Assembly: GCF_001624695.1 (NCBI RefSeq)
Contig: NZ_JSEP01000022.1
Location: 31,775 to 95,774, forward strand
Length of the DNA stretch: 64,000 nt
Origin: Labrenzia sp. OB1
GTDB lineage: Bacteria; Pseudomonadota; Alphaproteobacteria; Rhizobiales; Stappiaceae
Reading direction: 5' to 3'
Positions 25,625 through 34,008 of the stretch are shown here, in pieces (positions within the stretch are counted from its first letter, which is position 1; the number at the start of each line of letters is the position of its first letter). Made by a program: the position numbers and the translations under genes. Under the pieces are notes generated by a model. The model saw only the letters and a program-made list of their open reading frames with translations, did no database searches and had not been told where the DNA came from.

Positions 25625-26050
25625 ATGGCGATTTCCCCCCCGTCCGACCTGATCATGGATGTCGCCAAGGCCGCGGATCCGGTCAGTCTTCAAGCCGCCA
25701 CCAGCCGCTTGAAATCCATAGCGGTCTCGGGATCGGGAGCCGATTTCCAACTGGCCTATGCCGATGCTTCAGCCAGTACGACGACGGCGTTCAACCGCTA
25801 CAGCCCCGAGGCGACAAACACTTCCGGCGCGAACAAGTCGCCGGCCGAGAAATTCGAGGCAATGATCCTCAGCCAGTTTGTGGAAACGATGCTGCCTGAA
25901 GACTCAGATGCCGTCTTCGGTGAGGGCGCGACCGGAGACATCTGGAAATCGATGCTTGCCGAACAGGTCGCCAATCAGCTCGCCGCCAGCGGCGGAGTGG
26001 GCATCGCGGACATGATCTCAACCACGCTTGACCACGGAGTAAAAGCATAA
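25625..26050 (+). CDS. flgJ: Rod-binding protein, FlgJ N-terminal type
   Basis: This is the rod-cap or rod-binding domain of FlgJ without a muramidase domain. The 141-residue protein carries the signature SPAEKFEAMILSQFVETMLP followed by FGEGATGDIWKSMLAEQVAN and GVGIADMI. The separate transglycosylase at 15816-16394 can supply the missing enzyme activity. A CAAGGAGC ribosome binding site precedes the ATG. It overlaps the next gene by one base. Confidence 0.92.
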   Translation: MAISPPSDLIMDVAKAADPVSLQAATSRLKSIAVSGSGADFQLAYADASASTTTAFNRYSPEATNTSGANKSPAEKFEAMILSQFVETMLPEDSDAVFGEGATGDIWKSMLAEQVANQLAASGGVGIADMISTTLDHGVKA

Positions 26051-26448
26051 TGGACGCCGGCCAGGAAATTGCTCTTCAGGAACAGGTTGCCAATCCGGCG
26101 CATTCGGCGCCGCTGATCATCGCCGTCAAGCGCGCGATCAATGCCGTGCGTGATGAAACCCGGGCGCTGCGTGACGATCCGACCGCCGATCTCAAGCGCT
26201 TCGAATATTCCAAGAGCCAGGCGCTTCTGGAACTCCTGCGGGCCCGTTCCGCGGTCTCGCCGGAAACCTTCTCCGGGGAGTTGAAAGCCGATCTGTGCGA
26301 GTTCCAGGATGTGCTGCACGAGAATGTCGGTCTCTTGAGGCTGCATATGAATGCCGTATCCGAAGTGGTGCAGATGATGTCCCGGACGATGATCGATTTT
26401 GACTCCGACGGCACCTATCAGGCTCCGTTTCCGGAGCCCGCGCGATGA
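26050..26448 (+). CDS. FlgN-like export chaperone candidate
   Basis: This 132-residue helical cytoplasmic protein ends with SDGTYQAPFPEPAR, which resembles the C-terminal DGTY-type motif of FlgN proteins. FlgN chaperones FlgK and FlgL. The body (AVKRAINAVRDETRALRDD; FQDVLHENVGLLRLHMNAVS) fits the antiparallel helices of that family. The position after flgJ and the one-base overlap fit a flagellar role. No strongly diagnostic residue is visible, so the name is tentative. Confidence 0.55.
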   Translation: MDAGQEIALQEQVANPAHSAPLIIAVKRAINAVRDETRALRDDPTADLKRFEYSKSQALLELLRARSAVSPETFSGELKADLCEFQDVLHENVGLLRLHMNAVSEVVQMMSRTMIDFDSDGTYQAPFPEPAR

Positions 26449-26903
26449 TGAAAATCCTGATTGCCGGCATCTGGATGGCGGCCAGCTTGCTGGTGTCGGG
26501 ATATGCGACCGCGCAATATATCGCCTCCCAGAAGAGGGTCGATGTGAACGGCGAAGCGACCTTCGTGGGTCTCGACTATGAAACGGTCAAGCCTGTCAAC
26601 GTCCCGATTCTGTTCGAAGGTGCCTTGCAGGGCTATGTTGTCGCCAAGCTGGTCTTTACCGCCGATGCCGAAGTCCTGCGCCGCCTTCCGGTGCCACCCC
26701 ATCCATTCCTTGTCGACGAGGCTTTCCGCGTCCTTTATTCGGACAGCCGGCTCGATTTCAGAAATCTGGAACGCTACGATCTGGACGCGTTTACCGAAGA
26801 TCTGAAACAGAAAACCAATGCCCGGCTGGGCAGCTCGGTGATCCGCGACGTTCTGGTGGAAGAACTGAACTATTTCGACCAGGAAGACATCGTCAGCAAC
26901 TGA
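26445..26903 (+). CDS. FliL-like exported or membrane-anchored protein
   Basis: The 152-residue protein has one N-terminal hydrophobic segment (MKILIAGIWMAASLLVSGYA) and a periplasmic domain. The C-terminal half (EAFRVLYSDSRLDFRNLERY then DLDAFTEDLKQKTNARLGSS, ending VLVEELNYFDQED) has the order of elements of the FliL periplasmic domain, where a helix ends in an Asn-Ala/Leu and precedes a final strand. It is thus a probable divergent paralog of fliL (6908-7408). It overlaps the FlgN-like gene by four bases and ends the flgJ unit. Confidence 0.6.
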   Translation: MMKILIAGIWMAASLLVSGYATAQYIASQKRVDVNGEATFVGLDYETVKPVNVPILFEGALQGYVVAKLVFTADAEVLRRLPVPPHPFLVDEAFRVLYSDSRLDFRNLERYDLDAFTEDLKQKTNARLGSSVIRDVLVEELNYFDQEDIVSN

Positions 26904-27027
26904 CGGGACCAACAGTCTTTGCCTGTACGTCTTTCCTGACGGGCAAACGGCGTCCAGATTCGGGTATGCGCTTTTCCTGAAAGAGATATGGAGACGCCGG
27001 CGCATCTCTGAGCATCAAGCGCCGGGG

Positions 27028-27285
27028 TCATGCTTCAGGGGTGAAGATCGTTTCTATTGCCTGGAAAATCGTGTTGTAGACACCCATTTCGTCTCGGGCG
27101 AAATCACCGTGCGGCACCGCCCTCTTGGCCTCGTTGATCAGGTCGGCCTTGATGGCCTCAAGATCCGCGCCAGTGCCGCCTGCATGGTTTGAGAGCTCCA
27201 GATGCAGCCGCTTGGCGATCCCGGCATAGACGACAATCGCCGTCACCATGTGTGTCGGTTCCTCGGGTATCTGGATCTTTTTCAT
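27028..27285 (-). CDS. Small conserved-looking protein of unknown function
   Basis: I do not recognise this 85-residue protein. The ATG at 27285 with an upstream GGAG gives MKKIQIPEEPTHMVTAIVVY; a longer frame upstream is unsupported. It has one moderately hydrophobic N-terminal segment, then a soluble amphipathic region (LEAIKADLINEAKRAVPHGD) and ends IETIFTPEA. It points against the flagellar genes. About 372 bases separate it from the serine hydrolase start and hold only an inverted repeat at 27419-27447. Confidence 0.5.
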   Translation of the reverse strand: MKKIQIPEEPTHMVTAIVVYAGIAKRLHLELSNHAGGTGADLEAIKADLINEAKRAVPHGDFARDEMGVYNTIFQAIETIFTPEA

Positions 27286-27418
27286 ACGTGCCGGCTCCGT
27301 GGTTGGGGACAATGACGTCCCGGACGTGGTTGTGTTCGACAGGATTCCGAAGACGACAAATCGAGTACCCTTTCGGAGGGGTTCCGTCTCAGGAATCCTT
27401 CCTGCCTGGATCAATTTA

Positions 27419-27447
27419 CCATATCGGCATCTGGTTATGCCGATGTG
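27419..27447. repeat. Inverted repeat upstream of the unknown gene at 27285
   Basis: CATATCGGCAT-CTGGTT-ATGCCGATGTG pairs over 11 positions with one G-T pair (perfect over the inner 8). It lies in the 372-base gap between divergent genes and could be an operator. I see nothing else recognisable in this gap. Confidence 0.4.
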
Positions 27448-27657
27448 CCGGCGTATGCTAACTTGGTTTGCGGCAGGCTGCGGGACTGAGCGATGCATTC
27501 AGACCGGTCAGGCCAGATTCGGGCGGCCCGGTGACCGCTGACGACCCTTGGAGAGCGAAGCACTTTATCTGGTTGCCCTATCAGGCAATGTTGACATCAG
27601 GTGGCAGCCAGCTTTGGGAATGTCGGATCAAAGAAATTTCTAGAAGAGGGTAATTGA

Positions 27658-28889
27658 GTGCGATTTATGAGACAGCTTTTCATTTCACGGACCAGCGTCG
27701 GTGCATTGGCGTCCGTGGCCTGTGCACTATGGGCAACGGCCGCGATGGCCGATCTGCAGGCGGATTTGCAAAGCGGGCTCGATACCTTCCTCGCAGAGCG
27801 CAGCGGGCCCGAAAGCGTGACCGGCATTCGGCTTATGTCAGCTTGGGCGCGGACGGGCCGGAGTACCGCGCCTATGCGGGCACCATGGGCAAGGACAGCG
27901 CCGCGCTGGTGGATGCCGCGACATTGTTCCAGATCGGCAGCAACACCAAGGGATTCACCAGCGCGCTGATCCTGGCGCTGGAGGCCGAGGGCAAGGTCGA
28001 CATCCACGACACCGTAGGCGACTGGTTGCCCGAGTACCCGGCATGGGCCGATGTTACGATCCAGCAGTTGCTGCATATGAACAGCGGGCTGCCGACCTAC
28101 TCCGAGACGACGGAAATGAACGAGGCTTTCGTGAACACGCCGGAGCGCGATTTTACATTGCCCGAGCTGATTGCCATGGCCTATCCAAGCGAAACGGTGA
28201 ACTTGCCGGCCGAGGACGGGTTCTTCTATTCGAACACCAATTACATCCTGGCGGGAATGATCGCCGAAAAGGCCTCGGGCATGTCCTACAAGGAGGCGCT
28301 GGAGGAGAAACTCTTCAAGCCGGCGGGCCTGACCGATACCTATTATGAACCCTATTCCTATGGCGAGGACGTGCTGTCGCGGATGATCTCGGGGTATTTC
28401 AACAACCCCGACTGCACGCTCTACGATCCCGACTGCGAGGTCGGCCAACTCGTACCGATTATCGGCCGCGATACAAAAGCGGATTCTGTTAGCTGGGCGG
28501 GACCTGCCGGCGGGATCGTCGGCACCCCGGAGGACCTGGCCAAGTGGATCAGGGCGGTCTTTGCCGGCAAGGTGCTGCCTGAGAAGCAACTGACGGAACT
28601 GGTGACGCCTATATCTCTGAAGACCGGGAAGATCATCGACGACGTGACGCAGGAGGATCCGCGCGCCTTCACGCTGGGCTTGATGCGGGTAACGGGGCCC
28701 GGGATGGAGCCGGTGTATTTCTACCTCGGCATGACGCTGGGCTATCGGGCGGCCTTCATCTATTCGCCGGAACTTGACGTGATGGTGACGGGGGCCACCA
28801 ACAGCCAGCCGCCGGGCGGGGAAGAAATGATGACGCCAATGCTGATCGGCATCTACAAGAAGGCTGTGGAGGAAAAGGCCGCCCAATAG
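27658..28889 (+). pseudogene. Serine hydrolase (beta-lactamase/DD-peptidase family), frameshifted
   Basis: A GTG at 27658 with a GAGGG ribosome binding site opens a frame encoding a signal peptide (VGALASVACALWATAAMA) and the start of the mature protein up to GPESVTGI. At about 27830 the reading continues only in another frame, from SAYVSLGADGPEYRAYAGTM to the stop at 28887-28889. Across the join the protein is a penicillin-binding-protein-like hydrolase with the catalytic SxxK (GSNTKG), a YxN-type YSN, and a C-terminal segment where HxG/KTG would lie (MTLGYRAAF). One missing base would explain the break: either a real mutation or an assembly error. It is flanked by a terminator and is not flagellar. 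Confidence 0.8.
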
Positions 28890-28929
28890 GCTTTGGCCCG
28901 TACCCTTGACCAGACGCCGGCACGCTTTC

Positions 28930-28959
28930 GGCCGGCAGTGCTTCGCTGCGGGCCTTTTT
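28930..28959 (+). terminator. Rho-independent terminator after the serine hydrolase
   Basis: GGCCGGCAG and CTGCGGGCC form a stem with one internal mismatch around a 7-base loop, followed by five T residues. It lies 40 bases after the stop. The remaining bases to 29178 hold no gene that I can support. Confidence 0.7.
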
Positions 28960-29178
28960 CATGGTGCGAGCGAAGAACAGGGTAGGGCCAAGGGCCTCAT
29001 CCGGGGGCTGACGGATCGGCAGGGGCGCCGGCGCGGCAATAGATCGTGATAATTTACACAATGCTTCGTAACGCGATGCAAAATGACTGCGATCAGAATG
29101 TCTTTGGCGATCGGAAGAGCGGCAAATGCCATAAAATTCTCAACGCCGGAGCCGACTGACGCTGATTCCGTAAAGGCC

Positions 29179-29625
29179 CTACTTCAGCCTTGCATCCTTC
29201 AAGGCTTCGAGTAGCAACTCCGTTTCCTTGACCTTGTCGCCCGCGGCGTCGGGGACCTCGACGTAGGAAACGTTGACGGCATTGTCCGGCCAGGCCAGGA
29301 CCAAGGTGAAATAGATCCACGCGCCTTTGTTGAAGAATTCCAGGTCAAGCGAGATCTTCGGCGTTGTTTCCCATTCGACGTCCACCTGGGCGGCCATGGA
29401 ATAACGCAAGGAGCCTTCCTTGAAATACAGCTCGGCCGCGGACTTGATCAGTTCCTCAATGTTGCCGTGCTGGTCGGTGCGGATATAGGCGACGAAATCG
29501 ATCACATCGACGAGCTTCAGGTCTTCGATGAAATCGGTCAGGGCCGAAGCGATCGCTTCCTGGCGTAGCCGGTCGCTGGCAAGGCCGGTTGACATGTTCC
29601 CGTTGCCTTCAGGCAGGTCTTGCAT
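29179..29625 (-). CDS. Protein of unknown function, YbjN-like size and fold pattern
   Basis: I do not recognise this family with confidence. The ATG at 29625 has a GAAGG upstream and gives a 148-residue soluble acidic protein: an N-terminal helix (IASALTDFIEDLKLVDVIDF), an alternating strand pattern (AQVDVEWETTPKISLDLEFF; WIYFTLVLAWPDNAVNVSYV) and a C-terminal helix (KETELLLEALKDARLK). The pattern resembles small chaperone-like alpha/beta proteins but that is only an impression. It lies between the serine hydrolase and flhB in the non-flagellar island. Confidence 0.55.
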   Translation of the reverse strand: MQDLPEGNGNMSTGLASDRLRQEAIASALTDFIEDLKLVDVIDFVAYIRTDQHGNIEELIKSAAELYFKEGSLRYSMAAQVDVEWETTPKISLDLEFFNKGAWIYFTLVLAWPDNAVNVSYVEVPDAAGDKVKETELLLEALKDARLK

Positions 29626-29850
29626 GATCGGCGCCTTCAATACGATTGGACGAACCAGGCACAGTCCGGGTCGCGTGTTCAAGGTCCTTGCGCATTTGGA
29701 GTTTCTGGTGCGCGTCGCGCGCCGATACGTTCAAGACAGGGTCTTTCGACCCGGCTTGCTTCACAGATAAACGCAAAATAAAGCGCCTTCTTGCTCCAGC
29801 CATAATGAGGTTTTTCCGCTCAGATGGGCTAACCCTGACTACGACTTGTT

Positions 29851-30927
29851 CTATACTGCAGTTCTTGTTTGGCGTGAGTACACATAACAGATAATTTCTG
29901 CAACCGCTCTATAGAATTCTGGAGGTATCATTTGTTCGATTTCTGTCGCCGCATATAGAGATCGCGCAAGTTGTACGTCTTCGATCACGGGTATGTTGTT
30001 GCTTTCCGCGATTTCGCGGATCTTCAGAGCAATCAGGTCCTGACCCTTGGCAATCACAATCGGTGCCGGGTTCTGGTCACCGTCATAGCGCAGCGCAACG
30101 GCATAATGGGTCGGGTTGGCAATAACCATGGTTGCCTGCGGGACGGCGGACATCATGCGGTTGCGGGCCCTGTCTCGCGCCAGCGAACGCTGGCGGGCCT
30201 TGACGATCGGGTCGCCTTCCGCCTGCTTGTGCTCATCCTTGATTTCCTGCTTGCTCATGCGCAGGTTCTTGCGCCAGTGCGAGCGCGACCAAAGGACATC
30301 GACGGTCACCAGCAGGATTGTCACGACGCATACGCCGGCGATCAGCCGCATGGAAATCTGCAGGATCGTTTCCGGCAACGCGCTGGGGTCGGTAAACATG
30401 GCGTTGATCAGTTCCACTTCATTTGCCCGGAACTGGCGAAACACGATGGCACTGACCGTGGTGAACTTGAAAACCGCCTTGAGAAATTCAACAAGGCCCT
30501 GTGCACCGAAAATCCGATTCCAGCCTTTCGAAGGCGAAAGTTTCGACAAATCCGGCTTGATCCGGTGAAAGACGATGCTCGGGCTGTTCTGAAGAAATGC
30601 CGATGCGAGACCTGCGACAGACAACAGCGCAATGACCGGAGCGAGAAACACGGCGGTTTCGATTGAAACCGCATGAGAGAGCAGCAATGCGTCCGCGCTG
30701 TTTCCAAGTCTCACACCTCCCGAAATATCCAGGAGATGGGTCAGCTTTACGACAAGCTGACGGGCTCCCGATGTCACTACGAAACCTCCGATCAGCAGGG
30801 CGGCAATGAAAGTCGCAAGGACCGGCGCTTCTCTTGAAACCGGAGTGTTGCCTTTTTCGATTGCATCCCGAACCTTCTTCTCGGTCGGTTCTTCTGTTTT
30901 TGAATCCTTGTCTGTCTCTTCCGACAT
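29851..30927 (-). CDS. flhB: Flagellar export switch protein FlhB
   Basis: FlhB controls export specificity by self-cleavage. The 358-residue protein starts EETDKDSKTEEPTEKKVRDA, has four membrane helices, and contains the autocleavage motif NPTH at about residue 269, followed by YAVALRYD and a cytoplasmic C-terminal domain (DLIALKIREIAESNNIPVIE). It is the last gene of the motA-fliM-fliN-fliG-flhB unit, 51 bases after fliG. Downstream it faces the non-flagellar island. Confidence 0.97.
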   Translation of the reverse strand: MSEETDKDSKTEEPTEKKVRDAIEKGNTPVSREAPVLATFIAALLIGGFVVTSGARQLVVKLTHLLDISGGVRLGNSADALLLSHAVSIETAVFLAPVIALLSVAGLASAFLQNSPSIVFHRIKPDLSKLSPSKGWNRIFGAQGLVEFLKAVFKFTTVSAIVFRQFRANEVELINAMFTDPSALPETILQISMRLIAGVCVVTILLVTVDVLWSRSHWRKNLRMSKQEIKDEHKQAEGDPIVKARQRSLARDRARNRMMSAVPQATMVIANPTHYAVALRYDGDQNPAPIVIAKGQDLIALKIREIAESNNIPVIEDVQLARSLYAATEIEQMIPPEFYRAVAEIICYVYSRQTRTAV

Positions 30928-30978
30928 TCAGCCAATCGTCTCCTGGCCCGCTGTTCCGCGTTTCCGGTCCGGGAGCGG

Positions 30979-32052
30979 TCAGGCGAAAAATGCGCCGTCG
31001 TCCTGTTTCGGGTTCAGCTCTATTTCGCCCCTGCCGGCCATTTCCAGCGCAAGGTTTGTGATCGCGCTGCGGGCATCGAGAACGTCGCGCTGCGCTGCGG
31101 GTTCCCCGGCGGCGAGTTCGTGCTCCGCGATACGCCGTGCGCGGGATGTCAGCGACGAAAGGATGACTTCGCGGAACTGCGCGTTGGTTCCCTTCAGCGC
31201 GAGAACGATCCGGTCGGTTGGGATCTGATCGAATATCGCCATCCGGGTTCGGGCATTGAGGTTGGTGATGTCGTCGAAGGTGAAGAGCAGGCCCTTGAGA
31301 AGTTCCGCTGTCTTCGGTTTGACGACATTGAGATTGTCCAGCGCGTCTTCCATGTGCTCGCGGTCCATCTTGTTCAGGATGTCCGCCATGCGGGCATGGG
31401 AATCTGCCTCCAGGGTTCCGGACAGGTTGAGCATGAAATCCTCGTGCATGGTCTTTTCCACGTCGCGCATGATTTCCGGAACAACCGCCTTGATGGACAG
31501 CATTCTGCGGACAAGCTGGTTGCGCGTCTCGCCGTTGACCTGGCCCAGAACCTTGGCCGCCGCAGCGGGTTTTATCTTTGTCAGGATCAGCGCTGCGGTC
31601 TGCGGATGTTCCTTGAGGAGATAATTTGCAAACACGGTTTCGGAAACCGTGGTCAGCCGGTCCCAGATGGAGCGGTTCGAATTGCCGAGAACATCCGACA
31701 TGATGTCCGAGAGCTGATCGTCCGGAAGGATGCCCTCGAGCATCTTTTCAACTTCATTGGCGGAGCCGTAGAGCGTTGTGCCGTGGGAAAACTGTTCGAT
31801 GAACTCCTCGGCCAGCAGATCGAGTTCTTCCGAGGCCACCGTTCCCAGCTGCGCCGCGGAAACGGTGATCATGCGGATTTCTTCCTGGTCGAAATGCTGC
31901 AGCAGCTTCTGGGAACTGGTTTTACCTAGCGACAGGAGAAGCGCAGCCACCCGCTGCACGCCGTTCAGACGGCGTACGGGCGGAGCAGGAGGCTGGGAGA
32001 AACTCGCGGATTGAGCCGCGGCGGCGGCATTGGCAGTGCTCGACATTGTCAC
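30979..32052 (-). CDS. fliG: Flagellar motor switch protein FliG
   Basis: FliG is the C-ring component that contacts both FliF and MotA and generates torque. The 357-residue protein has an Ala/Pro-rich N-terminal extension (about 25 residues), then the FliG N domain (GVQRVAALLLSLGKTSSQKL), the middle domain with EHPQTAALILTKIKPAAAAK, and the C-terminal torque domain (LLKGLLFTFDDITNLNARTR) containing charged residues in DRIVLALKGTNAQFREVILS. Two in-frame ATGs two codons apart (32052, 32046) could start it. It follows fliN by 45 bases. Confidence 0.97.
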   Translation of the reverse strand: MTMSSTANAAAAAQSASFSQPPAPPVRRLNGVQRVAALLLSLGKTSSQKLLQHFDQEEIRMITVSAAQLGTVASEELDLLAEEFIEQFSHGTTLYGSANEVEKMLEGILPDDQLSDIMSDVLGNSNRSIWDRLTTVSETVFANYLLKEHPQTAALILTKIKPAAAAKVLGQVNGETRNQLVRRMLSIKAVVPEIMRDVEKTMHEDFMLNLSGTLEADSHARMADILNKMDREHMEDALDNLNVVKPKTAELLKGLLFTFDDITNLNARTRMAIFDQIPTDRIVLALKGTNAQFREVILSSLTSRARRIAEHELAAGEPAAQRDVLDARSAITNLALEMAGRGEIELNPKQDDGAFFA

Positions 32053-32097
32053 ATGTTCCTGAGGAGACCTGGGGCTACGGACCGGTTGGTTTCTGGA

Positions 32098-32490
32098 TCA
32101 GATGTCCAGACCGCCGTTCTGCGCGCTGATGATTTCCGTCAACGAGACGCCGAAACGGGAATTGTCGTCTTCGACGACGACCACCTCGCCGCGGGCAATC
32201 ACGCGGCCGTTGACGACGATATCGATCGGCTCGCCAACACGGTGATTGAGCGGGATGACCGCACCGCGGCCAAGTTTCAGAAGGTTTGAGACCAGCATCG
32301 TCGCAGAACCCAGAACGACCTGAATGTTCACCGGAATACCCAGGATCGTGTCCAGATTCTTGTCGTCCCCTATGGTTCCTGGATTGCTGTCCTTGGACGG
32401 CGCTTCGACCTTGGCGAAACTTGCCGCGTCGGCCGGCTTCGTCTTTATGTCCGCATCCGCGGAAACATGATCAATAACAGTGTCGGACAT
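32098..32490 (-). CDS. fliN: Flagellar motor switch protein FliN
   Basis: FliN forms the lower part of the C ring and binds FliH. The C-terminal 85 residues are a typical SpoA/FliN domain (ILGIPVNIQVVLGSATMLVS; LKLGRGAVIPLNHRVGEPID; VNGRVIARGEVVVVEDDNSR FGVSLTEII). The N-terminal 45 residues are polar and variable. The ATG overlaps the stop of the upstream gene by one base (TAATG). Confidence 0.96.
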   Translation of the reverse strand: MSDTVIDHVSADADIKTKPADAASFAKVEAPSKDSNPGTIGDDKNLDTILGIPVNIQVVLGSATMLVSNLLKLGRGAVIPLNHRVGEPIDIVVNGRVIARGEVVVVEDDNSRFGVSLTEIISAQNGGLDI

Positions 32491-33065
32491 TACATTTTAT
32501 CCTTCTGGTTCATGGAAACGGTGCGGAACGGGCTTCCGGTCGGGTTGTCGATCCGGTGAATGCGTGCCGGGACCTGCTTCGGTGCTTCGCCACGGTGAAT
32601 CGATGCCGGTTCCTTCTGGGCTCTGCCGCCGGTCAACACACCCGCGTGCTGCAGAGCGGCAGCCGGTCCGTCCGAATCCGCGAAGATCTCCAGGTCGCCC
32701 TTGGATGGAGACAGCCGGTTGGACGTCTCGAACAGGGCGGTTGCCTTGGAAAGTTCTTTCAGTTCCGCCCGCAAAACCGTTTGCTGGCGTTTGGCTTCCC
32801 GGGTCAGTCCATCTATTTCGGCGATGAGCTCGCGCGCATCGTCCATGCGGTTGCCGAGTGCATTGAGGATCTGCGCGCTCTTGACGTTGATCTCCTGGAT
32901 GGAGACCTCGATCCCGTCCAGAGCCAGGACGGTCTGGTCGAAAATGCGCTTGTAATCCGCGTGATAAGTTCCCAGGCGCCGCAGCTCGCGCTGCATTGCC
33001 AGCATCCGGACCGTCGTCGCGACCAGCGCGATCAGGAGGACGCCATCAACGATTGCGGAGATCAT
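32490..33065 (-). CDS. DUF6468-like membrane-anchored coiled-coil protein between fliM and fliN
   Basis: The ATG at 33065 lies inside the end of fliM (20-base overlap) and gives a 191-residue protein with one N-terminal membrane helix (MISAIVDGVLLIALVATTVR) followed by a long coiled coil (about residues 25-110) and a disordered basic tail. The pattern fits DUF6468, a family often found between fliM and fliN or near fliL in alphaproteobacteria. The encoded part of the frame upstream of 33065 is only a shadow of fliM. A structural or positioning role at the motor is likely but unproven. Confidence 0.65.
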   Translation of the reverse strand: MISAIVDGVLLIALVATTVRMLAMQRELRRLGTYHADYKRIFDQTVLALDGIEVSIQEINVKSAQILNALGNRMDDARELIAEIDGLTREAKRQQTVLRAELKELSKATALFETSNRLSPSKGDLEIFADSDGPAAALQHAGVLTGGRAQKEPASIHRGEAPKQVPARIHRIDNPTGSPFRTVSMNQKDKM

Positions 33066-34005
33066 CGAAAAGATCCTTTTCTTCCTCATGAATGAGTTCA
33101 TCGACCTGCAGCGTGTAGGACCCATCCAACTGTCCGAGCTGACAGGTGAAGATCGGCTGGTCGTTGCAGGAAAGTGTAACCGGGCTCCGTGCCGTTGCCT
33201 GAAGCTCGATGGTCTGGCCAACCTGCAGTGCCGACAGTTCACCGAGCGACATTTCGCGTTCTTCCAGAATGGCCTCCAGCCTGACTTCGGTGCGCTGGAT
33301 TTCATTGTGAAAGTGCTGCGTCCACTGCTTGTCACGCCCCGACATTTCACCTGAAAGGACCTGGGAGAGGCGCTGGCGCAACGGATTGAGGGTGGAATGC
33401 GGCATGACCACAAACACTTCGCCGCCACGTCCGATTGCCTGCTGCAGAAGTCGCGCGACCACGGCCGGATTGTTGCGGCGGCCCACGACCGCGAAGTCCA
33501 TGCGGCTTTCCACCCGCTCGATTCTGAGCGTTGTTTCGGCTATCGGCGCGAAGGATTCAGCCAGGGCTTTCGAGGCCACCTCGAACATGGTGCGCGCGAT
33601 GCGCGTTTCGATGTTTGAGAAAGGACGCTCGTCATCTATTGGCGGTTCGGTGCCGTCAGCGCCGAAGAGCACATCCACCAGCGTAAAAATGAAATCACGG
33701 TCGAAACCGACAAGAACGCGGGCGTCCCATTCGGGGGAATAAAGCACGGCCACCAGCGCGTTGGACTCGAATTCGTCCAGAATGTCGCCAATGCGGTTGT
33801 TTTCGACGTAGCTCACCGAGATATAGGAAGGTGAGGGGGACTTCTGCCGCATGGCGTCCGCCATCAAGCGGGCCATTCGGTCGAACACCACCGGAAGCAT
33901 TGGCAGGCGGTCGACGGAGATCCCTGCCGCATCGAGCAGGCGGTCTGCGATCATGGCGCGTTCGGAGCTGGAACCGCCGGAATTTGCTGTAGCTGCCTCA
34001 ATCAT
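33046..34005 (-). CDS. fliM: Flagellar motor switch protein FliM
   Basis: FliM is the C-ring subunit linking FliG and FliN and receiving CheY-P. The 319-residue protein has the CheC-like middle domain (SYVENNRIGDILDEFESNAL; GFDRDFIFTLVDVLFGADGT; RPFSNIETRIARTMFEVASK) and a C-terminal SpoA domain (LSALQVGQTIELQATARSPV). The N-terminus lacks an obvious EIDxLL-type CheY-binding peptide, which in enteric FliM is within the first 20 residues. It follows motA by 3 bases. Confidence 0.94.
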   Translation of the reverse strand: MIEAATANSGGSSSERAMIADRLLDAAGISVDRLPMLPVVFDRMARLMADAMRQKSPSPSYISVSYVENNRIGDILDEFESNALVAVLYSPEWDARVLVGFDRDFIFTLVDVLFGADGTEPPIDDERPFSNIETRIARTMFEVASKALAESFAPIAETTLRIERVESRMDFAVVGRRNNPAVVARLLQQAIGRGGEVFVVMPHSTLNPLRQRLSQVLSGEMSGRDKQWTQHFHNEIQRTEVRLEAILEEREMSLGELSALQVGQTIELQATARSPVTLSCNDQPIFTCQLGQLDGSYTLQVDELIHEEEKDLFDDLRNR

Positions 34006-34008
34006 GGC

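Noticed and set aside
29953..29975. CGCGCAAGTT, resembling half of the flagellar box, on the plus strand
   Set aside because: It lies inside the flhB coding sequence, lacks a first half-site and has no gene start downstream on that strand.
33066..33428. N-terminal extension of the DUF6468-like gene into fliM
   Set aside because: The extra residues come from another frame of fliM and hide the membrane helix; the ATG at 33065 is preferred.
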